Shown here: one piece after another, positions 1-5,993 of the stretch
Layout of the letters: each line of letters opens with the position of its first letter
Numbering within the stretch: position 1 is the stretch's first letter
Source of the DNA: JANNRW01 sp031401815
GTDB taxonomy: Bacteria; Desulfobacterota; Desulfuromonadia; Geobacterales; DSM-12255
DNA: 9,160 nt
Direction of reading: 5' to 3'
Assembly (NCBI GenBank): GCA_031401815.1
Contig: JANNRW010000005.1
Coordinates: forward strand, 1 to 9,160
The notes under the pieces: model-generated
Database searches by the model: none
What the model saw: the letters and a program-made list of their open reading frames with translations, nothing else
What the model was told of the DNA's origin: nothing
Made by a program: the position numbers and the translations under genes

Positions 1-10
1 GTTGTTGCAT
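1..10 (-). CDS. Start of a gene running out of the window (possible transposase)
   Basis: Only the ATG (positions 10 to 8) and two to three codons, beginning Met-Gln-Gln, are visible. The minus strand has a strong Shine-Dalgarno AAAAGGAGAG at 24 to 15, four bases from this ATG, which is why I call a start here. It lies just beyond the point where the RND pump gene loses its family sequence, so it is probably the first gene of an inserted element such as a transposase. The family cannot be read from three codons. Confidence 0.35.
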
Positions 11-78
11 TGAACTCTCCTTTTGAAATAGCGAGGTTCATTGCTTACACACATGTCTCAGAAAGCGCAACCACTTCA
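1..78 (-). mobile_element. Probable end of an insertion element interrupting the RND gene
   Basis: The RND reading frame matches its family up to Ile-Tyr-Ala-Phe-Val and the first base of the next expected Gly codon (about position 79). It then becomes unrelated sequence, beginning TGAAGTGGTTGCGC on the minus strand, and stops after 13 residues. About 55 bases of untranslated sequence follow the break point before a well-formed ribosome binding site and a new ATG. A short non-coding end followed by a strong start is typical of an IS left end. A 5' TG terminus would fit the IS21 family, among others, but this is a guess. The other end and any target duplication lie outside the window. A plain deletion or rearrangement is the alternative. 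Confidence 0.45.
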
Positions 79-2806
79 CGACAAAGGCATAAATGTTCAG
101 ATCACACTTGAAGATCATCAGAGTAATAAGTGCACCGAAACCAGCGGCAGGGAGACCGGAGAGTATGGTAATCGGATGGATATAGCTTTCATAGAGTACC
201 CCCAGCACCACATAGATGACAAATATGGCCATGACCAGGAGAATCCATAGCCCGCTTAACGAGGATTTGAATGCCTGGGCTGTTCCCTGGAAGCTGGTGC
301 TGACGCTCTGCGGGAGGGTGGAGTCGGCCATTTTGTCGACCAGCTTCATGGCATCCCCCAGGGCTACCCCCGGACGAAGGTTGAACGAGAGAGTAACTGC
401 CGGAAGTTGCCCCAGATGGTTGACGGCAAGTGGCCCGATGGTTTTTGAAAGAGTTGCAACTGTTTCCAGTGGGATCAGTTGACCGCTTTTAGCCCGGATA
501 TAAAGGAGCCCCATTGCTGCCGGATCCCCCTGGTAGAGCGGATCGAGTTCGAGAATAACCTGATACTGGTTGGTCGGGGCAAAGATGGAAGATACCTGCC
601 GTGAGCCATAGGCATAGGCAAGTGCGTCTTCCACCTGGAAAACTGTTAGCCCCAGAGCCGCGACCTTGTCGCGGTTGATCTCGACATGCACCTGTGGATT
701 GCTGATCTGCAGGTCGCTGGTCAGGTCCTGGAGTTCCGGAATCTCCCGCAGCCTTGCTTCAAATTCCGTGGCCGAGCGGTAGAGCTCCTCGGTATTTTGA
801 CCCTGGAGGGTGAACTGATAGAGGCTCTTGGAGGTTGTGCCACCGATCTGGAGGGAAGGGACATTTCTCAGAAAGACACGAATCCCTGCAACTTTTGCCA
901 GTTTCGGGCGGAGTTGCTGGATTACCTCGTCAGCAGAGAGCTTGCGCTGGTTCCGGGGTTTAAGCCGGATGAAAAAAAAGCCGGCATTGCTGCCGCGCCC
1001 CCCTCCGATGGATGACATGAAACCATCTACATTCGGATCCTGCGCAATGATGGCTGCCACAGCCTCCTGATGCAGTTTCATCTCGGCAAAGGAGGTCCCC
1101 TGGGCTGTTTCTGTGTCGGCGTTGATCCGGCCGGTGTCTTCAATCGGCAGAAAACCCATCGGTACTTTCGTAAAGAGCCAGACAGTCAGCAGCGTAACCA
1201 GAACCGTCACCACCATGGTTGTCCGCCGGAAATGCAATACCTGTTGCAGGGTCCGCTCATAGAGATGCAGCATCCCGTCGAAAAAACGCTCCATCATCAT
1301 AAAAAGTCTGCCGTGATCTCCGGTTGACTGCGGTTTCAGGAAACGGCTGCAGAGCATTGGTGTCAGGGTGACCGAGACAATAAAGGAGACCAGAATCGCT
1401 ACACTGATGGTTATTGCGAATTCGTTCAGCAGGCGTCCGAGTATCCCCCCCATGAAGAGAACCGGGATAAAGACAGCCACCAGCGAGATGGTCATGGAGA
1501 GGATGGTGAAACTGATCTCCTTTGACCCCTTGAAAGCAGCCTCCATGGCGCTCTCGCCCTTTTCCATATGCCTTACGATATTTTCAAGCATGACAATGGC
1601 GTCATCCACTACAAAGCCGACAGCCAGGGTCAGAGCCATCATGGAGATATTATTCAGGGAAAAACCGAGAAGATGCATGACCGAAAAGGTGCCGACAATT
1701 GACATCGGAACTGCCAGTGAGGGGATGAGGGTGGCGGAGAGATTGCGCAGAAACAGGAAGATTACCATGATGACCAGACCGATGGTCAAGACCAGGGTGA
1801 ATTTGACATCATGCATCGATTCACGGATCAGGACAGAGCGGTCATAGAGTACGTTCAGATCGACTGAGGCGGGCATCTGGCTCCGGAAGGAGGGGAGCAG
1901 CTTTCTGACGCTATCAACGACTTCTATGGTGTTTGTGCCGGGCTGTCGCTGCACTGTCAGGACAATGGCGCGGGTTTTATTGTACCAGCTGGCAATCTTT
2001 GTATTCTCGACACTGTCCAGAACCTTTCCGAGCTCTTCCAGGCGGACAGGCGAGCCGTCCCGATAAGCTACTACCAACTTCCGGTAGTCAACAGCCCTGA
2101 AGAGCTGACCGTTTGCCTCAATGGTATAAGCCTGTTTTGCGCCATCCAGTGTCCCGACAGGGAGGTTGACATTCGCAGCATCAATTGCAGATGCTGCTTC
2201 TTCAATGCCGATCTGACGCGAGGCCAGCGCTTTCGGATCAAGCTGCGTCCGGACGGCGTACTTCTGCGAGCCGAAAACATTGACCTGAGCCACACCGGTG
2301 ATGGTGGATATACGGCGCGCGATAATGGTCTGGGCATATTCATCAATTGTCGAGAGGGGGAGGGTAGGTGAGCTGAGCGCCAGGTAGAGAACCGGCTGAT
2401 CAGCCGGGTTCACCTTGCGGAATGAGGGGGGGGTCGGCATGTTCTTTGGCAGAAAACGGATGGCAAGCGAGATGGCTGCCTGTACATCCTGGGCAGCAGC
2501 GTCAATATCGCGATCAAGGTTGAACTGTAGGGTAATCCTTGTAGTGCCTACACCATTGGTCGAGGTCATGGAGTCGACCCCGGCAATGGTGGAGAGCTGA
2601 TTTTCAAGCGGAGTAGCAACTGCCGAGGCCATGGTGTCAGGATTGGCGCCAGGGAGGCTGGCATTCACCTGAATGGTCGGAAAATCTACATTAGGCAGGT
2701 CATTAACCGGCAGCAGGCGATAGGAGACAACGCCAAAGATGAAGATGGCAATCATGACCAGGGAGGTCATGATCGGTCGGTGAATGAAGGGGTCAGCTAT
2801 GTTCAT
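38..2806 (-). CDS. RND multidrug efflux permease, MdtB/MdtC-like, 3'-truncated
   Basis: This is an inner-membrane proton-driven drug exporter of the hydrophobe/amphiphile efflux (HAE1) RND family. It would pump substrates through a membrane-fusion protein and an outer-membrane channel. The N-terminus NIADPFIHRPIMTSL and the first transmembrane segment are typical. The porter-domain motif around residues 55 to 115 (PGANPDTMASAVATPLE, then DRDIDAAAQDVQAAI) is MdtB/C-like, and the proton-relay Asp pair of TM4 is present at D401-D402 in GFVVDDAIVMLEN. The start is supported by an AAGGA ribosome binding site and an ATGA overlap with an upstream reading frame. Family members have about 1030 residues. 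This one keeps about 909 and then ends in 13 unrelated residues, so it loses most of TM10 with its Lys-Lys relay motif and all of TM11 and TM12. The product is almost certainly inactive, so the gene is functionally a pseudogene. Confidence 0.93.
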   Translation of the reverse strand: MNIADPFIHRPIMTSLVMIAIFIFGVVSYRLLPVNDLPNVDFPTIQVNASLPGANPDTMASAVATPLENQLSTIAGVDSMTSTNGVGTTRITLQFNLDRDIDAAAQDVQAAISLAIRFLPKNMPTPPSFRKVNPADQPVLYLALSSPTLPLSTIDEYAQTIIARRISTITGVAQVNVFGSQKYAVRTQLDPKALASRQIGIEEAASAIDAANVNLPVGTLDGAKQAYTIEANGQLFRAVDYRKLVVAYRDGSPVRLEELGKVLDSVENTKIASWYNKTRAIVLTVQRQPGTNTIEVVDSVRKLLPSFRSQMPASVDLNVLYDRSVLIRESMHDVKFTLVLTIGLVIMVIFLFLRNLSATLIPSLAVPMSIVGTFSVMHLLGFSLNNISMMALTLAVGFVVDDAIVMLENIVRHMEKGESAMEAAFKGSKEISFTILSMTISLVAVFIPVLFMGGILGRLLNEFAITISVAILVSFIVSVTLTPMLCSRFLKPQSTGDHGRLFMMMERFFDGMLHLYERTLQQVLHFRRTTMVVTVLVTLLTVWLFTKVPMGFLPIEDTGRINADTETAQGTSFAEMKLHQEAVAAIIAQDPNVDGFMSSIGGGRGSNAGFFFIRLKPRNQRKLSADEVIQQLRPKLAKVAGIRVFLRNVPSLQIGGTTSKSLYQFTLQGQNTEELYRSATEFEARLREIPELQDLTSDLQISNPQVHVEINRDKVAALGLTVFQVEDALAYAYGSRQVSSIFAPTNQYQVILELDPLYQGDPAAMGLLYIRAKSGQLIPLETVATLSKTIGPLAVNHLGQLPAVTLSFNLRPGVALGDAMKLVDKMADSTLPQSVSTSFQGTAQAFKSSLSGLWILLVMAIFVIYVVLGVLYESYIHPITILSGLPAAGFGALITLMIFKCDLNIYAFVVKWLRFLRHVCKQ

Positions 2807-2910
2807 TGCTGCTTGTCCTTGGTATACAAAGTGGAGTCCGGATTGTAATTCATTACCAGTTGATCTGTGTGAGCAGTTACTGCTTGCTGTAGCCGGGGCT
2901 CTTTTGTTTT
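2803..2910 (-). pseudogene. Orphan 3' tail of a gene formerly upstream of the RND gene
   Basis: An open frame of 35 codons (LVMNYNPDSTLYTKDKQQ at its end) stops in a TGA that overlaps the RND start codon as ATGA. Such coupling is expected between the last codons of a membrane-fusion (periplasmic adaptor) gene and its RND partner, the usual gene order. No adaptor gene lies upstream: the frame runs back into the 46-bp repeat and meets a stop next to the DUF2442 gene. I infer that the rest of the adaptor gene was displaced when the island arrived. I cannot recognise the adaptor family from these residues, and a chance open frame is possible. Confidence 0.4.
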
Positions 2911-2914
2911 TCAG
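2869..2914. repeat. 46-bp direct repeat, copy 1
   Basis: This is identical over 46 bases to 3742-3787, in the same orientation. It begins on the plus strand with GTGAGCAGTTACTGCTTGCT and ends in a T-rich run followed by CAG. It contains the 13-base palindrome AGCAGTTACTGCT (2872-2884). It lies four bases past the stop of DUF2442 and runs into the orphan tail before the RND gene. Similarity between the copies stops sharply at the outer edge of the palindrome. Confidence 0.95.
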
Positions 2915-2917
2915 GCA

Positions 2918-3172
2918 TCAGGAAAGCAGCCACTCGCCGTCACGACGGATCGCCTCGTACATGGCATCCGGAGCGAGATCGATTTCATCCGGCCAGGAGA
3001 CAAAGCCGTTGGTAACCTGCAACTTATTGAAGAAATCAGGATCCTTCAGTTTCTCGAAAACACCATACAGGTGCGAAGGGAGCATCAGCACTCGTCCGGT
3101 AAGACCGTCTGCAAAAGTAACGGTAAATTCGAGATGTCTGACTATTTTCGCGGAGATGACGTCCCAGTGCAT
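2918..3172 (-). CDS. DUF2442 domain protein
   Basis: This 84-residue protein matches the DUF2442 family by its overall pattern: an N-terminal strand pair (ISAKIVRHLEFTVTFADG), a Leu-rich middle (PSHLYGVFEKLKDPDFFNKL) and the C-terminal signature FVSWPDEIDLAPDAMYEA. Members are small, compact and cytoplasmic, and I know of no established biochemical activity. A ribosome binding site AAGGAGG lies five bases before the ATG, and the gene starts 13 bases after the DUF4160 stop, so the two are co-transcribed. DUF4160 and DUF2442 commonly occur side by side and have been suspected to form a toxin-antitoxin-like pair. That role is inference here. A type I restriction island and a second toxin-like pair next door fit it. 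Confidence 0.85.
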   Translation of the reverse strand: MHWDVISAKIVRHLEFTVTFADGLTGRVLMLPSHLYGVFEKLKDPDFFNKLQVTNGFVSWPDEIDLAPDAMYEAIRRDGEWLLS

Positions 3173-3185
3173 GTGAGCCTCCTTG

Positions 3186-3446
3186 CTACTTCAGTGGTTC
3201 AATTCGTTTTGGTTCCTGGTGTTGGCGGCAAAGCTCCCAATCTTCCAATAATTCTAACTGGTGAAGTTCAGCCCAGTCAAGAACCAGTTCCTGCGCCCTG
3301 CGGGAAAGATTCCCTTCCAGAATTTCCAGAGTTTGAATGTTCACGGATGCCTTGTATTCTGCATACTCGACGTGAAAATGAGGCGGCGCATGTTCATTGA
3401 AAAACATTCTGATAATGATCCCGAAAAAATTACTGATAATCGGCAT
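3186..3446 (-). CDS. DUF4160 domain protein
   Basis: This 86-residue protein starts MPIISNFFGIIIRMFFNEH and contains APPHFHVEYAEY, the hallmark His-rich segment of DUF4160. The C-terminus has the usual WAELHQLELLEDWELC helix and an IEPLK end. The frame is open to an earlier ATG at 3485, but I chose the ATG at 3446 because it has a near-perfect AAGGAGGT ribosome binding site nine bases upstream and matches the family start. It is cytoplasmic and of unknown activity. It is the first gene of a two-gene unit with DUF2442. A possible promoter lies about 180 bases upstream, so the pair may be expressed apart from the restriction operon. Confidence 0.88.
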   Translation of the reverse strand: MPIISNFFGIIIRMFFNEHAPPHFHVEYAEYKASVNIQTLEILEGNLSRRAQELVLDWAELHQLELLEDWELCRQHQEPKRIEPLK

Positions 3447-3455
3447 GGCGGCAAT

Positions 3456-3463
3456 ACCTCCTT
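3456..3463 (-). promoter_or_regulatory. Ribosome binding site of DUF4160
   Basis: AAGGAGGT on the minus strand, nine bases before the ATG at 3446. It is an almost perfect match to the anti-Shine-Dalgarno sequence and decides the start against the ATG at 3485. Confidence 0.8.
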
Positions 3464-3510
3464 GTATCTTTCGCAAAATCAACAAACCTGCTGAACGTTG
3501 TTCCTGCCTA

Positions 3511-3606
3511 TCAACTCACCTTTACCTGGCCGTTTAGAAGCAAGGGGAGGAGCCATTCGCTGAGGGAAGAGATGTGTTGGTTTGCTGAACTTATTTTTTT
3601 GCAACA
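3511..3606 (-). pseudogene. Relic of the 3' end of a second hsdS gene
   Basis: The minus strand encodes ISSLSEWLLPLLLNGQVKVS and a stop at 3513-3511, matching the intact hsdS end LSSLRDWLLPMLMNGQVKVS. Over the last 64 bases, 55 match between 3511-3574 and 4824-4887, many differences being silent or conservative. Upstream the frame remains open for about a dozen more codons (KKISSANQH) and then meets a TAA near 3612, with no recognisable HsdS sequence. It is therefore a fragment of a different hsdS allele, not a recent copy. It stands in front of the DUF4160/DUF2442 pair just as the intact hsdS end stands in front of the zeta-like pair. Confidence 0.85.
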
Positions 3607-3625
3607 TAGCAATTATGTTTCTTGA

Positions 3626-3654
3626 ATTATCAGACTAATTCATTTAATTTTAAA
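3626..3654 (-). promoter_or_regulatory. Possible sigma-70 promoter for DUF4160-DUF2442
   Basis: The minus strand reads TTTAAA (3654-3649), 17 bases, then GATAAT (3631-3626). These match the -35 and -10 consensus at four and five of six positions with ideal spacing. The tract is AT-rich, so chance matches are likely. Transcription would begin near 3619, giving a leader of about 170 bases that includes the hsdS relic. Confidence 0.3.
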
Positions 3655-3678
3655 TAACAAACTTGGTGCCATGGCGGT

Positions 3679-3698
3679 GTGAACAGTTACTGTTTGCT
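3679..3698. repeat. Degenerate third copy of the repeat palindrome
   Basis: GTGAACAGTTACTGTTTGCT matches the first 20 bases of the 46-bp repeats at 18 positions. The two differences (G to A and C to T) lie at pairing positions in the two arms of the palindrome, so AACAGT-T-ACTGTT (3682-3694) is still a perfect inverted repeat. Beyond these 20 bases it does not resemble the 46-bp repeat. Orientation is the same as in the other copies. Confidence 0.7.
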
Positions 3699-3741
3699 AA
3701 TCGGCATGAGTACCGGCAGCACTTAAAAGGGTTCCAGTGAG

Positions 3742-3787
3742 GTGAGCAGTTACTGCTTGCTGTAGCCGGGGCTCTTTTGTTTTTCAG
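3742..3787. repeat. 46-bp direct repeat, copy 2
   Basis: Identical to 2869-2914. It contains the stop codon of the zeta-like gene (3786-3784) and the palindrome AGCAGTTACTGCT at 3745-3757. With copy 1 it brackets an 873-bp unit carrying the hsdS relic and the DUF4160/DUF2442 pair. Read on the minus strand, both copies share the frame KTKEPRLQQAVTAH, which in copy 1 continues into the tail before the RND gene and in copy 2 runs into unrelated sequence. Confidence 0.95.
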
Positions 3788-4545
3788 CCATTTTCTTCTG
3801 GACCAAACTTGTTCCACAAGAATGTTTCAAACCACCAAGGCATGGAATCGGTTTTTAATTCAAGAACGGAATTATCGGTAATCTCAGCTACCCAGACTTT
3901 TTCGGAAGAAGAGTTATCGAAAATATAGGCGCGATTGGCGTGCTGGACTGCATCAGCAAGCAAATCCAGTGAACGATAGTATCGATCAACAATCTTGTCC
4001 CTGCTGACATCATGCCCGTCTTGCGCAACACGTGAGGCAACACGGGAGATGTTGATTTCCGGATCTTCTGTAGCGACGTAGTAGAGATAGGTTCGGAAGC
4101 CTTTTTCTTGTGCCAGCTCAAGGAAATCAACCTTGCTGCGGTGGGACATAACGGTTTCAAACGTGAAGGTAACGCCGGTCTCAAGTAACTTGTTCCGCAA
4201 GAAATCGACAGCAACCGAAGCAAAGTAGGAATTTACGTCAACGGAATGAAAGAACAATTCGCCGTTGTAAAACTCAAGCCGTGACGCCTCCTCGGCCAGT
4301 CCTTTTTCGGCGAGGAATGAAGAGCCCCTGAAAAATCCGAGCACCTCTTCAGTGGTGGTCTCTACTCCATACGCCGTAACATCCAGGTAGCCGGATTGTC
4401 GTATTGACAACTCGATATCATCAGCGTTGATATACACGCCGAACAGATCTGATCCTATTTCCCCTTCAACAACTGCTTTTATTGTGCTTTTGCCCGAGCC
4501 GTTCGGACCAGCAAACATGCGAAGGCGCGGAGTTGCACGGCTCAT
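3784..4545 (-). CDS. Zeta-toxin-like P-loop kinase (AAA family ATPase)
   Basis: This 253-residue cytoplasmic protein has the Walker A motif GPNGSGKST at residues 13-21. NADDIE at 40-45 corresponds to the segment after the P-loop, FETVMSH at 129-135 is a typical zeta/AAA_33 signature, and GHDVSRDKIVDRYYRS at 177-192 carries the basic lid residues. The family phosphorylates small substrates: classical zeta toxins phosphorylate UDP-N-acetylglucosamine and block wall synthesis. The substrate of this subgroup is not known to me, and it lacks the Asp-x-x-Arg motif of streptococcal zeta. The start overlaps the stop of the 78-residue gene as ATGA, with GGAGA five bases upstream, so translation is coupled. 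The stop lies inside the 46-bp repeat, so the last residue or two may have been set by recombination. A toxin role is inference, and a nucleotide or polynucleotide kinase is possible. Confidence 0.82.
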   Translation of the reverse strand: MSRATPRLRMFAGPNGSGKSTIKAVVEGEIGSDLFGVYINADDIELSIRQSGYLDVTAYGVETTTEEVLGFFRGSSFLAEKGLAEEASRLEFYNGELFFHSVDVNSYFASVAVDFLRNKLLETGVTFTFETVMSHRSKVDFLELAQEKGFRTYLYYVATEDPEINISRVASRVAQDGHDVSRDKIVDRYYRSLDLLADAVQHANRAYIFDNSSSEKVWVAEITDNSVLELKTDSMPWWFETFLWNKFGPEENG

Positions 4546-4778
4546 TTAATTCTCCGGACTCGCTTCTGTCCTACTGTTACGGGAATCGGCGCTGAAATCG
4601 ATTTGAGTACCCTGGAAGAACCATCAGGGCGCGTTTCAATCAGTTTGCCACCAATGGCTTCTACCACACTACAGCCTGCTTTCAGGGTATTGGCACGAGC
4701 CTGTTTTACGGCGCTCTCCGCCAGTTGCGGAATGCGATTCTCTCGCCTGCTCATAGTCTTTTCATCAAGCTTTTTCAT
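4542..4778 (-). CDS. Small protein upstream of zeta-like kinase, candidate antitoxin
   Basis: This 78-residue basic protein contains NRIPQLAESAVKQARA, a Val-Val-Glu-Ala-Ile-Gly-Gly segment, RPDGSSRVLKSI and a Pro-rich IPVTVG near the end. I do not recognise a named domain. A small protein in front of, and overlapping, a zeta-like kinase is the expected place for an antitoxin or a regulatory partner. It shows no resemblance that I can see to the helical epsilon antitoxin. The ATG at 4778 has AAGGAGA six bases upstream, so I prefer it to the internal ATG at codon 9 (MSRRENR). It lies 45 bases after the hsdS stop with no terminator between, so it is probably on the restriction transcript. Confidence 0.75.
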   Translation of the reverse strand: MKKLDEKTMSRRENRIPQLAESAVKQARANTLKAGCSVVEAIGGKLIETRPDGSSRVLKSISAPIPVTVGQKRVRRIK

Positions 4779-4823
4779 CTGGTTCTCCTTGCCTGTAAGG
4801 ATAACGCGCTTTCTACTATCCCG

Positions 4824-5993
4824 TCAACTCACCTTCACCTGGCCATTCATGAGCATGGGGAGGAGCCAGTCGCGGAGGGAAGAGAGGTTATTGTTCTCGA
4901 TTTGATTCTTCGCATACATCTTTATTGTGGAGCCCAAAACAGCACCAAACGAGTCAGCTGTTTGTTCATTGAAAGCAACTTTATACTTCATCATCACAGT
5001 CGGGTTAATCCTCTTATGGCTATTTGAGGTGCCGGTGGCAGACTTGGTGCAATAAGTTACAAACGTTGCGTCGCGAGCAATCATGTACAGGTAATTCTTT
5101 TTATTAATATTATCTGTTCTCCAGATAACAAATTCAGTGGATGAAATTAAATCCGTATCGTCAGTTGCGTATATTACACGGCTGAACCATGGGTTAAGTT
5201 TCGAAACTAGCACGTCAACTTCTTTTACCACGAATTTATTACTCTTTATCTCTTCTCCCTTTTCAACTTTGTATGTGCCGATGGCGTCGAAAGCAGGGAT
5301 GCTATAATGTTTATATTCTTTTTCAGGTGCATCAATTGGATTCAGCTGCTCGTTACTAACATTGGTGATTTCAGATAGGCTTCTGACTTCCCACCCCTCC
5401 GGAATCTCCCGTTTCAACTCCTTGTTCCAGACCATCTTCCCGCCGCTGGATTTGTAGGGTTTGCCGTCCTTGTCGGGAAAATCAAACTGCACAAACCAGT
5501 AGTCGTAGAGCGTCTTTGCCATGGCTTCCAGTTCGGCATTAATGCGGTTGTTGAGGTCGATTTTGGCGTCGAGGGCGGAAAGAACGGCGGCGATTTTCTT
5601 TTGTTCATTTGGTAAAGGGACAACAATTTTAGTTGGATAAACGTAGTTCCTGTTTAAGGAGGGTTGCGCGCTACCAGAGTTTAGCTGGCTAAAATCAAGA
5701 TTCTTGAGGAAGTAATAAGTGAAATATGGATCGTTACCTTTAAAATCGGTGACATACAAGGCAGTGTTATGCGGCCAAAAATCTTCTTTCGCAAGGTGGA
5801 TCTGACCAAAAGAACCCCCGCTTCGACCAACAATAACTCCTGGGGCAGAAGCTAAAGCTTTATTATGGAATCCATTCTGCCCAGCAGCCCCCATTACTGG
5901 AACAGTGCCAAACTCTCGTTCTTCTACAGTTAAATCATGGCCTCTTTGAAGAGAAAGAAACTTACCAAGAGTTTTATGTTCCCACTTACTCAT
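4824..5993 (-). CDS. hsdS: Type I restriction-modification specificity subunit HsdS
   Basis: This 389-residue DNA-recognition subunit is expected to direct the HsdM2S methyltransferase and the HsdR complex to a bipartite target. The first target recognition domain (TRD) covers about residues 1-125. The central conserved helix follows at about 126-175 (PLPNEQKKIAAVLSALDAKI, then LYDYWFVQFDFP). The second TRD covers about 195-345, and the C-terminal conserved helix ends in LRDWLLPMLMNGQVKVS. Length is slightly below the usual 390 to 450. The ATG overlaps the stop of the AlbA_2 gene (ATGAGTAA), with GGCGGGG as a weak ribosome binding site, so expression is coupled. Both TRDs, above all the second (about 4950-5370), are visibly more AT-rich than the central spacer, as expected of exchangeable TRDs. 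The 3' end has a diverged relic copy at 3511. Confidence 0.93.
   Translation of the reverse strand: MSKWEHKTLGKFLSLQRGHDLTVEEREFGTVPVMGAAGQNGFHNKALASAPGVIVGRSGGSFGQIHLAKEDFWPHNTALYVTDFKGNDPYFTYYFLKNLDFSQLNSGSAQPSLNRNYVYPTKIVVPLPNEQKKIAAVLSALDAKIDLNNRINAELEAMAKTLYDYWFVQFDFPDKDGKPYKSSGGKMVWNKELKREIPEGWEVRSLSEITNVSNEQLNPIDAPEKEYKHYSIPAFDAIGTYKVEKGEEIKSNKFVVKEVDVLVSKLNPWFSRVIYATDDTDLISSTEFVIWRTDNINKKNYLYMIARDATFVTYCTKSATGTSNSHKRINPTVMMKYKVAFNEQTADSFGAVLGSTIKMYAKNQIENNNLSSLRDWLLPMLMNGQVKVS

Larger units (their letters stand above)
3447..3741. other. Non-coding, AT-rich junction region
   Basis: No intact gene lies between the DUF4160 start and the 46-bp repeat copy 2. From right to left the stretch holds about 40 unassigned bases, the degenerate palindrome (3679-3698), a strongly AT-rich tract (about 3590-3660) with a possible promoter, a small inverted repeat AACATA-5-TATGTT (3603-3619), the hsdS relic, and about 65 bases of leader before DUF4160. 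Composition changes abruptly against the GC-richer flanks, consistent with a recombination junction between two modules. Confidence 0.6.

Noticed and set aside
1368..1847. Plus-strand open frame of 159 codons and similar plus-strand frames elsewhere
   Set aside because: They lie antisense to well-supported genes, have no family resemblance, and mirror codon structure of the minus-strand genes.
3447..3485. Longer start for DUF4160 at 3485
   Set aside because: The internal ATG at 3446 has a near-perfect ribosome binding site and the family's usual N-terminus.
3699..3735. Minus-strand peptide ending in MPISKQ and a stop at the third palindrome, parallel to PGYSKQ and a stop in the 46-bp repeat
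   Set aside because: The shared residues come from the shared palindrome itself, and no longer coding frame supports a gene end.
3742..3787. 46-bp repeat as an intrinsic terminator
   Set aside because: The T-run lies on the plus strand, whereas all genes are on the minus strand. The GC-rich part AGCCGGGGCT gives only a four-pair stem with a two-base loop.
2869..3787. Repeats as IS66-type ends (GTAA...) or integron attC sites
   Set aside because: All three copies face the same way, with no inverted partner bounding a transposase. The expected attC core bases are not present.
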